DNA of 34,923 nucleotides from Mycobacterium sp. 1465703.0 (lineage in GTDB: Bacteria; Actinomycetota; Actinomycetes; Mycobacteriales; Mycobacteriaceae): the NCBI RefSeq assembly GCF_001672975.1, contig NZ_LZKU01000055.1, positions 1 to 34,923 of the forward strand, read 5' to 3'. A program made the translations under genes and the position numbers. Each line of letters opens with the position of its first letter. Within the stretch, counting starts at the first letter, position 1. The notes under the pieces were generated by a model. The model ran no database searches. It saw nothing but the letters and a program-made list of their open reading frames with translations, and was not told the DNA's origin. Positions 8,052 to 16,358 of this stretch are shown here, in pieces.

Positions 8052-9149
8052 ATGCATTTCGGCTTCCTTCCGCCCGAGGTCAACTCTGGCCGGATGTACG
8101 CAGGTCCCGGGTCGGGCCCGCTGTTGGCTGCCGCCGGAAGCTGGGACTCGCTGTCGGCCGAGTTGGCCATCACGGCCGCGGTGTATGAATCGGTGCTCTC
8201 CGGGCTGACGGGCTTGTACTGGCACGGACCCGCATCCCGGGCTATGGCAGCCAGCGCGGCGCCCTATGTGGCGTGGCTGTACACGAGCGCCGAACGTGCA
8301 CAGCAGACCGCCATGCAGGCTCGGGCGGCCGCGGCAGCGTATGAACTGGCGCATGCCATGACGGTGCCCCCATCGGCGGTCGCGGCCAACCGCCTGCAGT
8401 TGGCGATGCTGATGGCGACAAACTTTTTCGGCCAGAACACAGCGGCCATCGCGGCGACCGAAGCTCAGTACGCCGAATACTGGGCGCAGGACGCCTCGGC
8501 GATGTACACGTATTCGGCCAATTCAGCTGCGGCAGCGCAAGTTTCGCCGTTCTCCTCGCCGCGACGGACCACCACTGACGATGGGATGACGGCACAGCAG
8601 GACACGGTCGCTCGCGCCGCCGCCGACGCCTCGGGCTCGGGCTCGGGATCGCAGGCGGCAACTCCCCCGTCCCCCGGGGGGCCGGAAATCCCGCTCGATT
8701 TCCGAATCCTGGACACCATCCAGGGCGCCCAGACCGTATTCAGATCCATTTTCACCGCGGAGGGGACCCCCGCCGGAATCATCCAGGCCGACAAGAACTT
8801 GGGCATTTTGCCAAACCTCGCGGCGGTTCCCGCCACACTCCCCCAGGCGCCGGCGCTCAGCGGCGCGGCAGCGGGTCCGGGCAACGTCAACGCGGTGCTC
8901 GCGCGTGCCGCGCGGATCGGCCCGATGTCGGTGCCGGCCGGCTGGGCAACCGCTTCCGGCAATCCCGTTACGGCATTGCCGTGCAGCGGCCTGTCGGACC
9001 TGACGGCGACCGAAGTGATGTCCCCAACCGGTTCGGCCGCGTCCGGCATTCCCGGAATTCCCGGCGGGACGGTCAGGCGAGCAGCACTTGTGGTCCCCCG
9101 CTACGGCGTTCGGATCACGGTCATGGGGCGCCCGCCGGCGGCCGGCTGA
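8052..9149 (+). CDS. PPE family protein, PPE51-like (second copy)
   Basis: A 365-residue paralogue of the preceding gene, 92 bp downstream on the same strand. PPE is at residues 7-9 and the WxG motif at W57-G59. The segment [20 protein letters not shown] is closer to M. tuberculosis PPE51 than the first copy is. A low-complexity Ser/Gly linker (about residues 194-203, SGSGSGS) and a Pro-rich stretch separate the helical domain from the C-terminal part. That part ends [15 protein letters not shown]. The tandem arrangement matches the PPE50-PPE51 position, although M. tuberculosis PPE50 is a short protein and both copies here are full length. No obvious Shine-Dalgarno site precedes the ATG, so translation may be coupled or leader-dependent. 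Confidence 0.9.
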   Translation: MHFGFLPPEVNSGRMYAGPGSGPLLAAAGSWDSLSAELAITAAVYESVLSGLTGLYWHGPASRAMAASAAPYVAWLYTSAERAQQTAMQARAAAAAYELAHAMTVPPSAVAANRLQLAMLMATNFFGQNTAAIAATEAQYAEYWAQDASAMYTYSANSAAAAQVSPFSSPRRTTTDDGMTAQQDTVARAAADASGSGSGSQAATPPSPGGPEIPLDFRILDTIQGAQTVFRSIFTAEGTPAGIIQADKNLGILPNLAAVPATLPQAPALSGAAAGPGNVNAVLARAARIGPMSVPAGWATASGNPVTALPCSGLSDLTATEVMSPTGSAASGIPGIPGGTVRRAALVVPRYGVRITVMGRPPAAG

Positions 9150-9155
9150 CCGACG

Positions 9156-9581
9156 CTAGCTCGCGGCCGGCGGCTCAGGTGGCGCTGGTGACTCGGGCGC
9201 CGGCCCGGGTGGCGCCGGCGGTACCGCGGGAGCGAATTTCCAGTTGTCCGGATTCTTCGGCGAATACACCACCGGAAACAGTTGGCCGATGCTCGGCCAC
9301 TGATCCACGTCCACGGCCATGCGCTGATACACCGCGTGTTCGTTCACCGTCGGCCCATTGATCACGCCGGCGATGGTGACGAATTGCTCGCCGGTCGCAT
9401 CGGGTCGGGGACTTATTCCGGTCACCAGCAGCGTGCCGCTCAGCAGCTCCCCGCGTGGGCCACGCGGGACGAAACGCTGGACGAGAAATACGCCCAGTAC
9501 GGCCAGCAGCAGGATCAGCAGTCCTAATTCCCACACGAGGCCATGGTAGGTCCGTGATAAGACTGCGTCATGAGTCGGCAC
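9156..9581 (-). CDS. small single-pass membrane protein, unknown function
   Basis: A 141-residue protein with one strong hydrophobic segment near the N-terminus ([19 protein letters not shown], about residues 20-38). A soluble part follows ([29 protein letters not shown]...[30 protein letters not shown]), then a Pro/Ala-rich tail of about 25 residues. The soluble part could be a small beta domain facing the periplasm or cytoplasm; I do not recognise a named family. The GTG at 9581 lies inside a MIRU-like element, so the GTG at 9536, just before the hydrophobic segment, may be the real start. It ends seven bases from the convergent PPE gene and is divergent from hisN. I recall no gene at this place in M. 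tuberculosis. Confidence 0.6.
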   Translation of the reverse strand: MPTHDAVLSRTYHGLVWELGLLILLLAVLGVFLVQRFVPRGPRGELLSGTLLVTGISPRPDATGEQFVTIAGVINGPTVNEHAVYQRMAVDVDQWPSIGQLFPVVYSPKNPDNWKFAPAVPPAPPGPAPESPAPPEPPAAS

Positions 9582-9622
9582 CGGCGACGACGCAGTGCGA
9601 TGCGGTGAGGAGGAGCGGTGCG
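9570..9622 (+). repeat. MIRU-like interspersed element before hisN
   Basis: The stretch GGCGACGACGCAGTGCGATG followed by CGGTGAGGAGGAGCGGTGC is a degenerate copy of the mycobacterial MIRU core (GGCGACGATGCAGAGCG..., then GATGAGGAGGAGCGGCGC, from memory). It begins at an ATG and ends directly at the GTG of hisN, supplying the AGGAGG ribosome site. It resembles the elements at 17464 and 18708 in this window but has lost the usual open frame. Confidence 0.55.
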
Positions 9623-10411
9623 GTGAGTCAGGACGATCTGGCGCTGGCGCTGACGCTGGCCGGCCGCGCTGACACGTTGACTTCGGCCCGATTCGGTGCG
9701 CTGGACCTGCACGTCGACACCAAGCCTGATCTGACGCCGGTGACCGACGCCGATCGCGCGGTGGAAGCCGAGCTGCGTGAGGTGCTCGCCGGCGAACGGC
9801 CGGACGACAGCATCGTCGGCGAAGAGTTCGGCGGCGACATCACCTTCACCGGACGTCAATGGATCATCGACCCGATCGACGGCACCAAGAACTTCGTCCG
9901 CGGGGTGCCGGTATGGGCCACTCTGATCGCGTTGCTTAAAGATGGTGTCCCCATTGTCGGTGTGGTGAGCGCCCCGGCACTGCAGCGCCGGTGGTGGGCC
10001 GCACACGGCCGGGGCGCCTTCGCCGCGGTCAACGGTGGGCCCGCGCGACGCCTCTCGGTTTCCTCAGTGGCACAACTGAATTCGGCAAGCCTGTCGTTCT
10101 CCAGCCTGTCCGGGTGGGCGCAGCTCGGTGTGCGGGACCGATTCATCGCGCTGACCGACGCGGTGTGGCGGGTGCGCGCCTTCGGCGACTTCCTGTCCTA
10201 TTGCCTGCTCGCCGAAGGGGCGGTTGACATCGCCGCCGAACCGGAGGTGTCGGTGTGGGATCTTGCCGCGCTCGACGTCCTGGTGCGCGAAGCGGGCGGG
10301 ACGTTCACGGCATTGGACGGCACCGCCGGACCGCATCGTGGCAGCGCCGTGGCCACCAACGGCCTGCTGCACAAGCAGGTGCTCAGCAGCCTCACGGCCA
10401 CGCCGGTGTGA
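9623..10411 (+). CDS. hisN: inositol-monophosphatase-family phosphatase, HisN type
   Basis: A 262-residue metal-dependent phosphatase of the inositol monophosphatase fold. It probably acts as histidinol-phosphatase (histidinol phosphate to histidinol) in histidine synthesis, the role assigned to M. tuberculosis Rv3137 (about 260 residues), which occupies this place next to the PPE genes. Metal ligands are visible: E67/E68 in VGEEFGG, D83 and D86 in the signature [12 protein letters not shown], and the late Asp in [11 protein letters not shown]. The GTG start at 9623 fits the family N-terminus and has GGTGAGGAGGAG before it; the frame is open upstream but that part lies over the divergent gene. 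Activity on inositol or fructose phosphates is an alternative common in this family. Confidence 0.88.
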   Translation: MSQDDLALALTLAGRADTLTSARFGALDLHVDTKPDLTPVTDADRAVEAELREVLAGERPDDSIVGEEFGGDITFTGRQWIIDPIDGTKNFVRGVPVWATLIALLKDGVPIVGVVSAPALQRRWWAAHGRGAFAAVNGGPARRLSVSSVAQLNSASLSFSSLSGWAQLGVRDRFIALTDAVWRVRAFGDFLSYCLLAEGAVDIAAEPEVSVWDLAALDVLVREAGGTFTALDGTAGPHRGSAVATNGLLHKQVLSSLTATPV

Positions 10412-10430
10412 ATTAGTTAACAACTGTTCT

Positions 10431-10460
10431 CTCCGATCTTACTCCGGAGTAAGATCGGAG
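10431..10460. promoter_or_regulatory. perfect 30-bp palindrome, candidate repressor operator for fadE24-fadE23
   Basis: CTCCGATCTTACTCC is followed with no spacer by its exact reverse complement. The right half contains TAAGAT (10450-10455), a good -10 hexamer ending about 40 bp before the fadE24 ATG at 10497, so a bound protein would block the promoter. There is no T-run after it, which argues against an intrinsic terminator for hisN. Its size and symmetry suit a TetR- or GntR-type dimer pair. The regulator is not identifiable from the site. Confidence 0.7.
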
Positions 10461-10496
10461 TTATCCGCATTGCCCGTCAAACCTGAGGCTGCTGAA

Positions 10497-11900
10497 ATGA
10501 CCGTTACCGGTTCCAAACAGACTTCGAAAACCGCCCGCTCACGCGTCAAACGGCGCGATCACAAATCCGCAGTCGGACTGCAACCGCACAAGCGCACCGG
10601 CATCGATATCGCCATCGCGCTGCTCACCCCGCTCGTCGGGCAGGAGTTTCTGGACAAATACCAGTTACGCGACCCGCTCAACCGCGCCCTGCGCTACGGC
10701 ACCAAGACCATCTTCTCCACCGCCGCAACCTCATCGCGGGAGTTCAAGCGCATCCAGAATCTGCGCGGCGGGCCGACCCGGCTCAAGTCCAGCGGCAAAG
10801 ACTATTTCGACCTGACACCCGACGACGACCAGAAGATGATCGTCGAAACCCTCGACGAGTTCGCCGAGGAAGTGTTGCGGCCCGCGGCACACGATGCCGA
10901 CGAGGCGGCGACCTACCCGCCCGACCTGATCGCCAAGGCCGCCGAATTGGGCATCACCGCGATCAACATTCCCGAGGACTTCGACGGCATCGCCGCGCAC
11001 CGGTCCAGCGTGACCAACGTGCTGGTTGCCGAGGCGCTGGCTTACGGCGACATGGGTCTGGCGTTGCCGCTACTGGCCCCCGGAGGCGTGGCCTCCGCGC
11101 TGACCCACTGGGGCAGCGCCGACCAGCAGGCCACCTACCTTCCCGAATTCGCCGGCGAGAACGTGCCGCAAGCGTGCGTGGCCATCGCCGAACCGCAACC
11201 ACTCTTCGACCCCACCCGGTTGACGACCACCGCGGTGCGCACCCCGAGCGGATACCGCCTCGACGGTGTGAAGTCGTTGGTCCCGGCCGCCGCGGACTCC
11301 GAGCTTTTCATCGTCGGCGCGCAGCTGGACGGTAAGCCGGCCCTGTTCATCGTCGAGTCCTCGACGAAAGGCCTGACCGTGAAAGCGGATCCGAGCATGG
11401 GGATTCGCGCGGCGGCCCTGGGCCAGGTCGAGCTCTCCGGGGTGACGGTGCCACTGAGTGCACGGCTCGGTGAGGACGAAGCGACCGACGAGGATTACTC
11501 CGAGGCGATCGCGCTGTCCCGGCTGGGCTGGGCGGCGCTGACGGTCGGTACCTCGCATGCGGTGCTCGACTACGTCGTCCCGTACGTGAAGGAACGGCAG
11601 GCTTTCGGCGAGCCGATCGCCCACCGGCAGGCGGTGGCCTTCATGTGCGCCAACATCGCCATCGAACTGGACGGGCTGCGGCTGATCACCTGGCGCGGCG
11701 CGGCGCGCGCCGAGCAAGGGCTGCCGTTCATCCGCGAAGCGGCGCTGGCCAAGCGGCTCGGCGCCGACAAGGGCATGCAGATCGGCCTGGACGGCGTGCA
11801 GCTGCTCGGCGGCCACGGCTACACGAAAGAGCACCCCGTCGAACGCTGGTACCGCGACCTGCGGGCCATCGGCGTCGCCGAGGGCGTCGTAGTCATCTGA
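10497..11900 (+). CDS. fadE24: acyl-CoA dehydrogenase FadE24
   Basis: A 467-residue flavin-dependent acyl-CoA dehydrogenase, matching M. tuberculosis FadE24 (Rv3139) in length and neighbourhood. It has a basic N-terminal extension of about 95 residues, then the dehydrogenase fold: helical domain from DLTPDDDQKMIVETLDEFA, the middle strand domain (CVAIAEPQPLFDPTRLTT...), and the C-terminal helices with KERQAFGEPIAHRQAVAF and LLGGHGYTKEHPVERWYRDLR. The protein ends soon after GVAEGVVVI, without the usual IQ...-type tail. This suggests a specialised subunit working with FadE23, since adjacent mycobacterial fadE genes often encode alpha2beta2 enzymes. The M. tuberculosis pair is induced by isoniazid. 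The acyl substrate is unknown. pflA (Rv3138), which precedes it in M. tuberculosis, is absent. Confidence 0.93.
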   Translation: MTVTGSKQTSKTARSRVKRRDHKSAVGLQPHKRTGIDIAIALLTPLVGQEFLDKYQLRDPLNRALRYGTKTIFSTAATSSREFKRIQNLRGGPTRLKSSGKDYFDLTPDDDQKMIVETLDEFAEEVLRPAAHDADEAATYPPDLIAKAAELGITAINIPEDFDGIAAHRSSVTNVLVAEALAYGDMGLALPLLAPGGVASALTHWGSADQQATYLPEFAGENVPQACVAIAEPQPLFDPTRLTTTAVRTPSGYRLDGVKSLVPAAADSELFIVGAQLDGKPALFIVESSTKGLTVKADPSMGIRAAALGQVELSGVTVPLSARLGEDEATDEDYSEAIALSRLGWAALTVGTSHAVLDYVVPYVKERQAFGEPIAHRQAVAFMCANIAIELDGLRLITWRGAARAEQGLPFIREAALAKRLGADKGMQIGLDGVQLLGGHGYTKEHPVERWYRDLRAIGVAEGVVVI

Positions 11901-11932
11901 GCCGTTATCCAATTCGAGCTGAAAGTTCAATC

Positions 11933-13138
11933 ATGGCAATCAATCTGGAACTTCCCCGCAAGATGCAAGCGGTGACGACGAAGACGCATCAGGGTGCCGC
12001 CGAGCTGATGCGGCCGATCGCCCGCAAGTACGACCTCAAGGAACACGCGTACCCGGTCGAGCTCGACACTTTGTTCAGCCTCTTCGAAGGAGCCTCGGAG
12101 TCAATCGAATTCGCGGGAGCCAACGCGCTGGGCGGCGAGGACGAAGAGCGCGACAAGAACCACAACGGCGCCAACATGGCCGCCCTGCTGCAGACGTTGG
12201 AAGCCAGTTGGGGCGATCTCGCGATGATGCTGTCGGTGCCCTACCAGGGGCTGGGGAACGCGGCCATCTCCGCGGTCGCCAACGAGGAACAGCTGCAACG
12301 GCTGGGCAAGGTCTGGGCGGCGATGGCCATCACCGAACCCGGCTTCGGATCGGACTCGGCGGCGGTGTCCACGACCGCCACCCTGGACGGCGACGAATAC
12401 GTGATCAACGGCGAGAAGATCTTTGTCACCGCCGGGTCGCGCGCCACCCACATCGTGGTGTGGGCGACGCTGGACAAGTCACAGGGCCGCGCGGCGATCA
12501 AGTCGTTCGTGGTGCCACGCGAGCATCCCGGTGTCACGGTCGAACGACTCGAGCACAAGCTCGGCATCAAGGGCTCCGATACCGCGGTCATCCGGTTCGA
12601 CAACGCCCGCATTCCCAAGGAAAACCTGCTCGGCAACCCCGAGATCGAGGTCGGCAAGGGCTTTTCCGGAGTGATGGAGACCTTCGACAACACCCGACCC
12701 ATCGTCGCGGCGATGGCCGTCGGTGTCGGCCGCGCCGCGCTCGAGGAGATTCGCAAGATCCTCACCGAGGCCGGTGTGGAGATCTCCTACGACAAGCCCT
12801 CGCACGTCCAAAGCGCGGCGGCCTCGGAGTTCTTGCGGATGGAGGCCGACTGGGAGGCCAGCTACCTGCTGTCGCTGCGGGCGGCGTGGCAGGCCGACAA
12901 CAAGATCCCCAACTCCAAAGAAGCGTCGATGAGTAAGGCCAAGGCCGGCCGGATGGCCACCGACGTCACGCTCAAGACGGTCGAATTAGCCGGCACCGCA
13001 GGCTATTCCGAGCAGTCACTGCTGGAGAAATGGGCGCGCGACTCGAAGATCCTGGACATCTTCGAGGGCACCCAACAGATTCAGCAGTTGGTGGTCGCAC
13101 GCCGGCTGCTGGGCCTGTCTTCGTCCGAGCTCAAGTAA
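11933..13138 (+). CDS. fadE23: acyl-CoA dehydrogenase FadE23
   Basis: A 401-residue acyl-CoA dehydrogenase, the same length class as M. tuberculosis FadE23 (Rv3140). The substrate/FAD motif MAITEPGFGSDSAAVSTTA is in the middle domain (about residues 126-145). The C-terminal domain ends GYSEQSLLEKWARDSKILDIFEGTQQIQQLVVARRLLG, with the catalytic-type Glu in FEGTQQIQ. It follows fadE24 by 32 bp with GAAAG before the ATG, so the two are almost surely one transcript and probably one enzyme. It would introduce the alpha-beta double bond in an acyl-CoA and pass electrons to electron-transfer flavoprotein. The presence of the Glu here and the shortened end of FadE24 suggest that this subunit carries the active site. 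Confidence 0.93.
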   Translation: MAINLELPRKMQAVTTKTHQGAAELMRPIARKYDLKEHAYPVELDTLFSLFEGASESIEFAGANALGGEDEERDKNHNGANMAALLQTLEASWGDLAMMLSVPYQGLGNAAISAVANEEQLQRLGKVWAAMAITEPGFGSDSAAVSTTATLDGDEYVINGEKIFVTAGSRATHIVVWATLDKSQGRAAIKSFVVPREHPGVTVERLEHKLGIKGSDTAVIRFDNARIPKENLLGNPEIEVGKGFSGVMETFDNTRPIVAAMAVGVGRAALEEIRKILTEAGVEISYDKPSHVQSAAASEFLRMEADWEASYLLSLRAAWQADNKIPNSKEASMSKAKAGRMATDVTLKTVELAGTAGYSEQSLLEKWARDSKILDIFEGTQQIQQLVVARRLLGLSSSELK

Positions 13139-13155
13139 GTCCGGGGTCGACGAAA

Positions 13156-14013
13156 CTACGCGGCGACCGCGTTCAGCTGCTCACGGGCTTCGTCGTCCAG
13201 TTCGATGGACCCGACGTTCAGGTTCTCCTCCAGGTGGCCCAGTGACGACGTACCGGGGATCAACAACACGTTGGGCGCCACGCTGAGTGTCCATGCCAGC
13301 GCGACCTGCGCCGGCGTGCACCCCAGTCGCTGCGCGGTCTGCTGCAGCGCCTGGTGGCTGAGCACCGGATTGGGCTGCATGAAGGCCGCGCCCAGCGGGA
13401 AGAACGGAACGAAGGCAATCCCGCGCGCCGTGCATTCCTCGAGCACCGGGGCCGCGTCCCGGTGCACCAAGTTGAATGCGTTTTGCACACAGGCGATTTC
13501 GGTGCGTTGCACGGCATGCCGCAGATGCTCGAGGTTTACGTTGCTCAGCCCGATCCCGCCGATCAAGCCCTGGTCTCGAGCCTCGATCATGGCCGAGAGC
13601 TGGTCGTCGAATTGTTGGTCCGGGCCGTCGCTTTCGAACAACCGCAGGTTGACCACGGCCAGTTGCTCGATACCGAGGCTGCGCAGGTTCGTTTCGATGT
13701 CGCTGCGCAACTCGGCCGGCGCGCCGGCGGGCAGCCAACCGCCCTTGTCATCGCGGCGGCCACCGACCTTGCTGACCAATGCCAAGTTCTGTGGGTAGGG
13801 ATGCAGCGCGGCACGAATCAGTTCGTTGGCGACGTCGGGCCCATAGAACTGGGCGGTGTCGATGTGGTTGACGCCGAGTTCGACCGCGCGGCGCAGCACG
13901 GCCAGCGCTTCGTCGCGGTCGCGCGGTGGACCGAACGCATTGGGTCCGGGCAACTGCATGGCACCGAAGCCGACGCGGTTGACCGAAAACGCACCGAGTG
14001 GAAAGGGATCCAT
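13156..14013 (-). CDS. aldo/keto reductase with Asn in place of the catalytic His
   Basis: A 285-residue TIM-barrel NADPH-dependent oxidoreductase. The barrel signature GVNHIDTAQFYGPDVANELI supplies D52 and Y57 of the catalytic tetrad, and K82 lies in LVSKVGGR. The fourth tetrad position, normally His in a VH.D-type strand, is Asn (N122 in VVNLRLFE). The same change is known in a subfamily that includes E. coli YdbC, so it is probably a trait of the subfamily and not damage. C-terminal NADPH-binding segments are LLIPGTSSLGHLEENLN (about 252-268). The likely task is reduction of an aldehyde or ketone, possibly pyridoxal-like; the substrate is unknown. It is convergent with fadE23 and its start is 22 bp from the divergent reductase gene. 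Confidence 0.85.
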   Translation of the reverse strand: MDPFPLGAFSVNRVGFGAMQLPGPNAFGPPRDRDEALAVLRRAVELGVNHIDTAQFYGPDVANELIRAALHPYPQNLALVSKVGGRRDDKGGWLPAGAPAELRSDIETNLRSLGIEQLAVVNLRLFESDGPDQQFDDQLSAMIEARDQGLIGGIGLSNVNLEHLRHAVQRTEIACVQNAFNLVHRDAAPVLEECTARGIAFVPFFPLGAAFMQPNPVLSHQALQQTAQRLGCTPAQVALAWTLSVAPNVLLIPGTSSLGHLEENLNVGSIELDDEAREQLNAVAA

Positions 14014-14035
14014 ACGGTGAGGTTAGCGTCGGAGC

Positions 14036-15034
14036 ATGGACACGTTTCAAGCGCTTGTGGCGCGACAAGATGGTGACCGGATAACCGCCTCGGTCGAAAC
14101 GCTGAACCACTCCGACCTGCCGCCCGGCGATGTGACCATCCGGGTCCTGTATTCGAGCGTCAACTACAAGGACGCGCTGGCACTGACGCCGGGTGGCGGC
14201 GTGGTGCGCAACTATCCCGTGGTGCCGGGAATTGACCTGACCGGCGAGGTGGTGGAATCGACCTCGGCCGACTTCGCCGTCGGCGACAAGGTGCTGGCGC
14301 ACGGGTATGCGATCGGCACCGGCCACCACGGCGGCTACGCCGAATACGCACGGCTGCCCGCCGATCAGGTGGTAGCGCTCGGCACGTTGAGTCCACACGA
14401 GGGCGCCGCGATCGGGACCGCCGGCTTCACCGCCGCGATGAGCGTGCGGGCGCTGATCGGCTGGGGCATCGCGCCCGACGCCGGCCCCATCGTGGTCACC
14501 GGAGCCACCGGCGGCGTCGGCTCGGTCAGTGTGGATCTGCTAGCGGCCGCCGGATACCAGGTGGTCGCCTCGACCGGCAAAGCCGAAGCCGCTGACCGGC
14601 TCAAAGCCCTTGGCGCCGCGGAAGTTATCGGCCGCCTGCCCGCCGACCCCGACGCCAAACCGCGGCCCCTCGGCAAGGCGCGCTGGGCGGGCGGGGTGGA
14701 TTGCGTGGGCGGCGCGACGCTGGCCGACGTGCTCAGCACCGTCGATTACGGCGGCGCGGTAGCGGCCAGCGGCCTTACCGGCGGGCCGGCCCTGCACACC
14801 ACGGTGATGCCCTTCATCCTGCGCGGCATCGCATTGCTGGGCATGGACTCCGTGCTGATGCCGATCGGCCCGCGCCGCGAATTGTGGGCCAAGCTGGGCG
14901 ATTCGTTGCGCCCACGTCGGTTGGACTCGCTGGTCAGTGAGGTCGACGTAAAAGACGTCGTCGACGTGATCGACCAGGTGCGCGCCGGCAAATTCTCCGG
15001 CCGGGCCGTGGTGCGGGTCGCGGGCGGCTTTTGA
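14036..15034 (+). CDS. AcuI/YhdH-type NADPH-dependent acryloyl-CoA reductase family
   Basis: A 332-residue zinc-independent medium-chain dehydrogenase/reductase. The signature YSSVNYKDALALTPGGGVVRNYP (about residues 39-61) followed by PGIDLTGEVVES is characteristic of the YhdH/AcuI group. The cofactor loop is VVTGATGGVGSVSVDLLAAAGYQVVASTGK (about 153-182). Characterised AcuI enzymes reduce acryloyl-CoA to propionyl-CoA and detoxify this electrophile. No zinc-binding Cys cluster is seen. It begins 22 bp from the divergent aldo/keto reductase, so the two may share a control region, and is followed by fadB4 on the same strand. Other enoyl-CoA or quinone substrates are possible. Confidence 0.87.
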   Translation: MDTFQALVARQDGDRITASVETLNHSDLPPGDVTIRVLYSSVNYKDALALTPGGGVVRNYPVVPGIDLTGEVVESTSADFAVGDKVLAHGYAIGTGHHGGYAEYARLPADQVVALGTLSPHEGAAIGTAGFTAAMSVRALIGWGIAPDAGPIVVTGATGGVGSVSVDLLAAAGYQVVASTGKAEAADRLKALGAAEVIGRLPADPDAKPRPLGKARWAGGVDCVGGATLADVLSTVDYGGAVAASGLTGGPALHTTVMPFILRGIALLGMDSVLMPIGPRRELWAKLGDSLRPRRLDSLVSEVDVKDVVDVIDQVRAGKFSGRAVVRVAGGF

Positions 15035-15088
15035 GCCGGCAGTAGGCTGATCAAGCGCTTTTCCGATGACAATGACGACGGAGGTGGC

Positions 15089-16060
15089 ATGCGCGCGATC
15101 CAGGTGACGCGGCTCGATGGTCCAGACGCGGTCGAGTTGACCGACATCGATGAGCCGTCGGGCGACGGGGTCGTCGTCGACGTGCACGCCGCCGGGGTGG
15201 CGTTCCCGGACGCCCTACTCACCCGCGGCCTCTACCAATACCGCCCGGAGTTGCCGTTCGTGCTCGGCGCCGAGATCGCCGGTGTGGTCCGGTCGGCGCC
15301 GGAAGGCGCGCAGGTCCGTGCCGGCGACCGCGTCGTCGGCCTCACCATGCTGTCCGGCGGCATGGCCGAGGTCGCGGTGCTGGCCCCGGACCGGGTGTTC
15401 AAGCTGCCCGACAACGTCAGCTTCGAGGCGGGCGCCGGCCTGCTGTTCAACGACCTCACGGTGTACTTCGCGCTGACCGTCCGGGGCCGGCTGCAGCGCG
15501 GTGAGACGGTACTGGTGCACGGGGCGGCCGGGGGCATCGGAACCTCGGCGCTGCGGCTGGCGCCCGCGCTGGGCGCATCCCGCACCATCGCCGTGGTCAG
15601 CACGCAGGACAAGGCCGATATCGCCACCGCGGCCGGCGCGACGGACGTGGTTTTGGCCGACGGTTTCAAGGACGCGGTGAAGGAATTGACCCACGGCCAC
15701 GGCGTCGACATCGTCGTCGACCCGGTCGGCGGCGACCGGTTCACCGACTCGCTGCGCTCGCTGGCTCCCGCGGGTCGGCTGCTGGTGGTGGGCTTCACCG
15801 GTGGCGAGATTCCGACCGTCAAGGTAAACCGGTTGCTGCTCAACAACATTGACGTGGTCGGTGTCGGCTGGGGCGCCTGGGCGGGGACGCATCCGGGCGC
15901 GCTGGACGAGCAGTGGGCCGGACTCGAGCGATTGCTCACCTCCGGTGAGCTGACTCCACCCGAGCCGGTGACCTACCCGCTGGAGGAAGCGGGCGCCGCC
16001 GTCGCCTCGCTGGAGAACCGCAGCGCCAAGGGCAAGGTGGTGCTGCGCGTCCGCGGCTAG
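15089..16060 (+). CDS. fadB4: quinone oxidoreductase-type reductase FadB4
   Basis: A 323-residue NADPH-dependent medium-chain reductase of the quinone oxidoreductase (zeta-crystallin) type, the same length as M. tuberculosis FadB4 (Rv3141), which follows fadE24-fadE23 there. The N-terminal catalytic domain includes AAGVAFPDALLTRGLYQYRP and LGAEIAGVV. The NADPH-binding loop is VHGAAGGIGTSALRLAPALG (about residues 142-161), followed by KADIATAAGATDVV. Despite the fadB name it has no 3-hydroxyacyl-CoA dehydrogenase or crotonase domain, so beta-oxidation HAD activity should not be assumed. GGAGGTGGC precedes the ATG. In this genome two genes, an aldo/keto reductase and the AcuI-like reductase, are inserted between fadE23 and fadB4. 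Confidence 0.9.
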   Translation: MRAIQVTRLDGPDAVELTDIDEPSGDGVVVDVHAAGVAFPDALLTRGLYQYRPELPFVLGAEIAGVVRSAPEGAQVRAGDRVVGLTMLSGGMAEVAVLAPDRVFKLPDNVSFEAGAGLLFNDLTVYFALTVRGRLQRGETVLVHGAAGGIGTSALRLAPALGASRTIAVVSTQDKADIATAAGATDVVLADGFKDAVKELTHGHGVDIVVDPVGGDRFTDSLRSLAPAGRLLVVGFTGGEIPTVKVNRLLLNNIDVVGVGWGAWAGTHPGALDEQWAGLERLLTSGELTPPEPVTYPLEEAGAAVASLENRSAKGKVVLRVRG

Positions 16061-16358
16061 GCACCGCAGCGCGGGTTCGCCCGGGCGCAAGTCCCATCCG
16101 CCACAGTGGTTTCGGCGCCCGACGATCGGCTGTTTGCCCGCCTCATAGCGACGATCGTCCGCCGGTGCGGGTGCCACCGGAGCTGTCGCTGCGAGGCGGG
16201 CACCAAGCGAGTCTCGTCCGGCGGTGTGTGTGACTAACGCGGCAGCGACGGCGACGCGCTGACGGCCGCTCTTGTGCGAGCCAAAAAGAAAAAGTAATGT
16301 CACTTTCAGTTTTATAGTCTGAGCGCCACCCCAGCTGGTCCCGTCGGAGGAGCCGTCC
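16061..16358. other. 298-bp region between fadB4 and the catabolic operon
   Basis: No gene is supported on either strand. The first 200 bp are GC-rich and featureless to the eye. The last 80 bp turn AT-rich and hold the inverted repeat at 16291-16306, the TATAGT hexamer at 16313-16318 and the GGAGGAG ribosome site of the next gene. The counterpart of Rv3142c, which lies here in M. tuberculosis, is not present. Confidence 0.6.
16291..16318 (+). promoter_or_regulatory. promoter with overlapping inverted repeat for the ten-gene operon
   Basis: AAAGT-AATGTC-ACTTT (16291-16306) is an inverted repeat with 5-bp arms and an A/T pair also matching inside. TATAGT follows at 16313-16318 as a probable -10 element, about 40 bp before the start at 16359. 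A repressor bound here would sit between the -35 and -10 regions. The TetR protein encoded at 20881 inside the operon is the natural candidate, though nothing in the sequence proves it. Confidence 0.45.
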
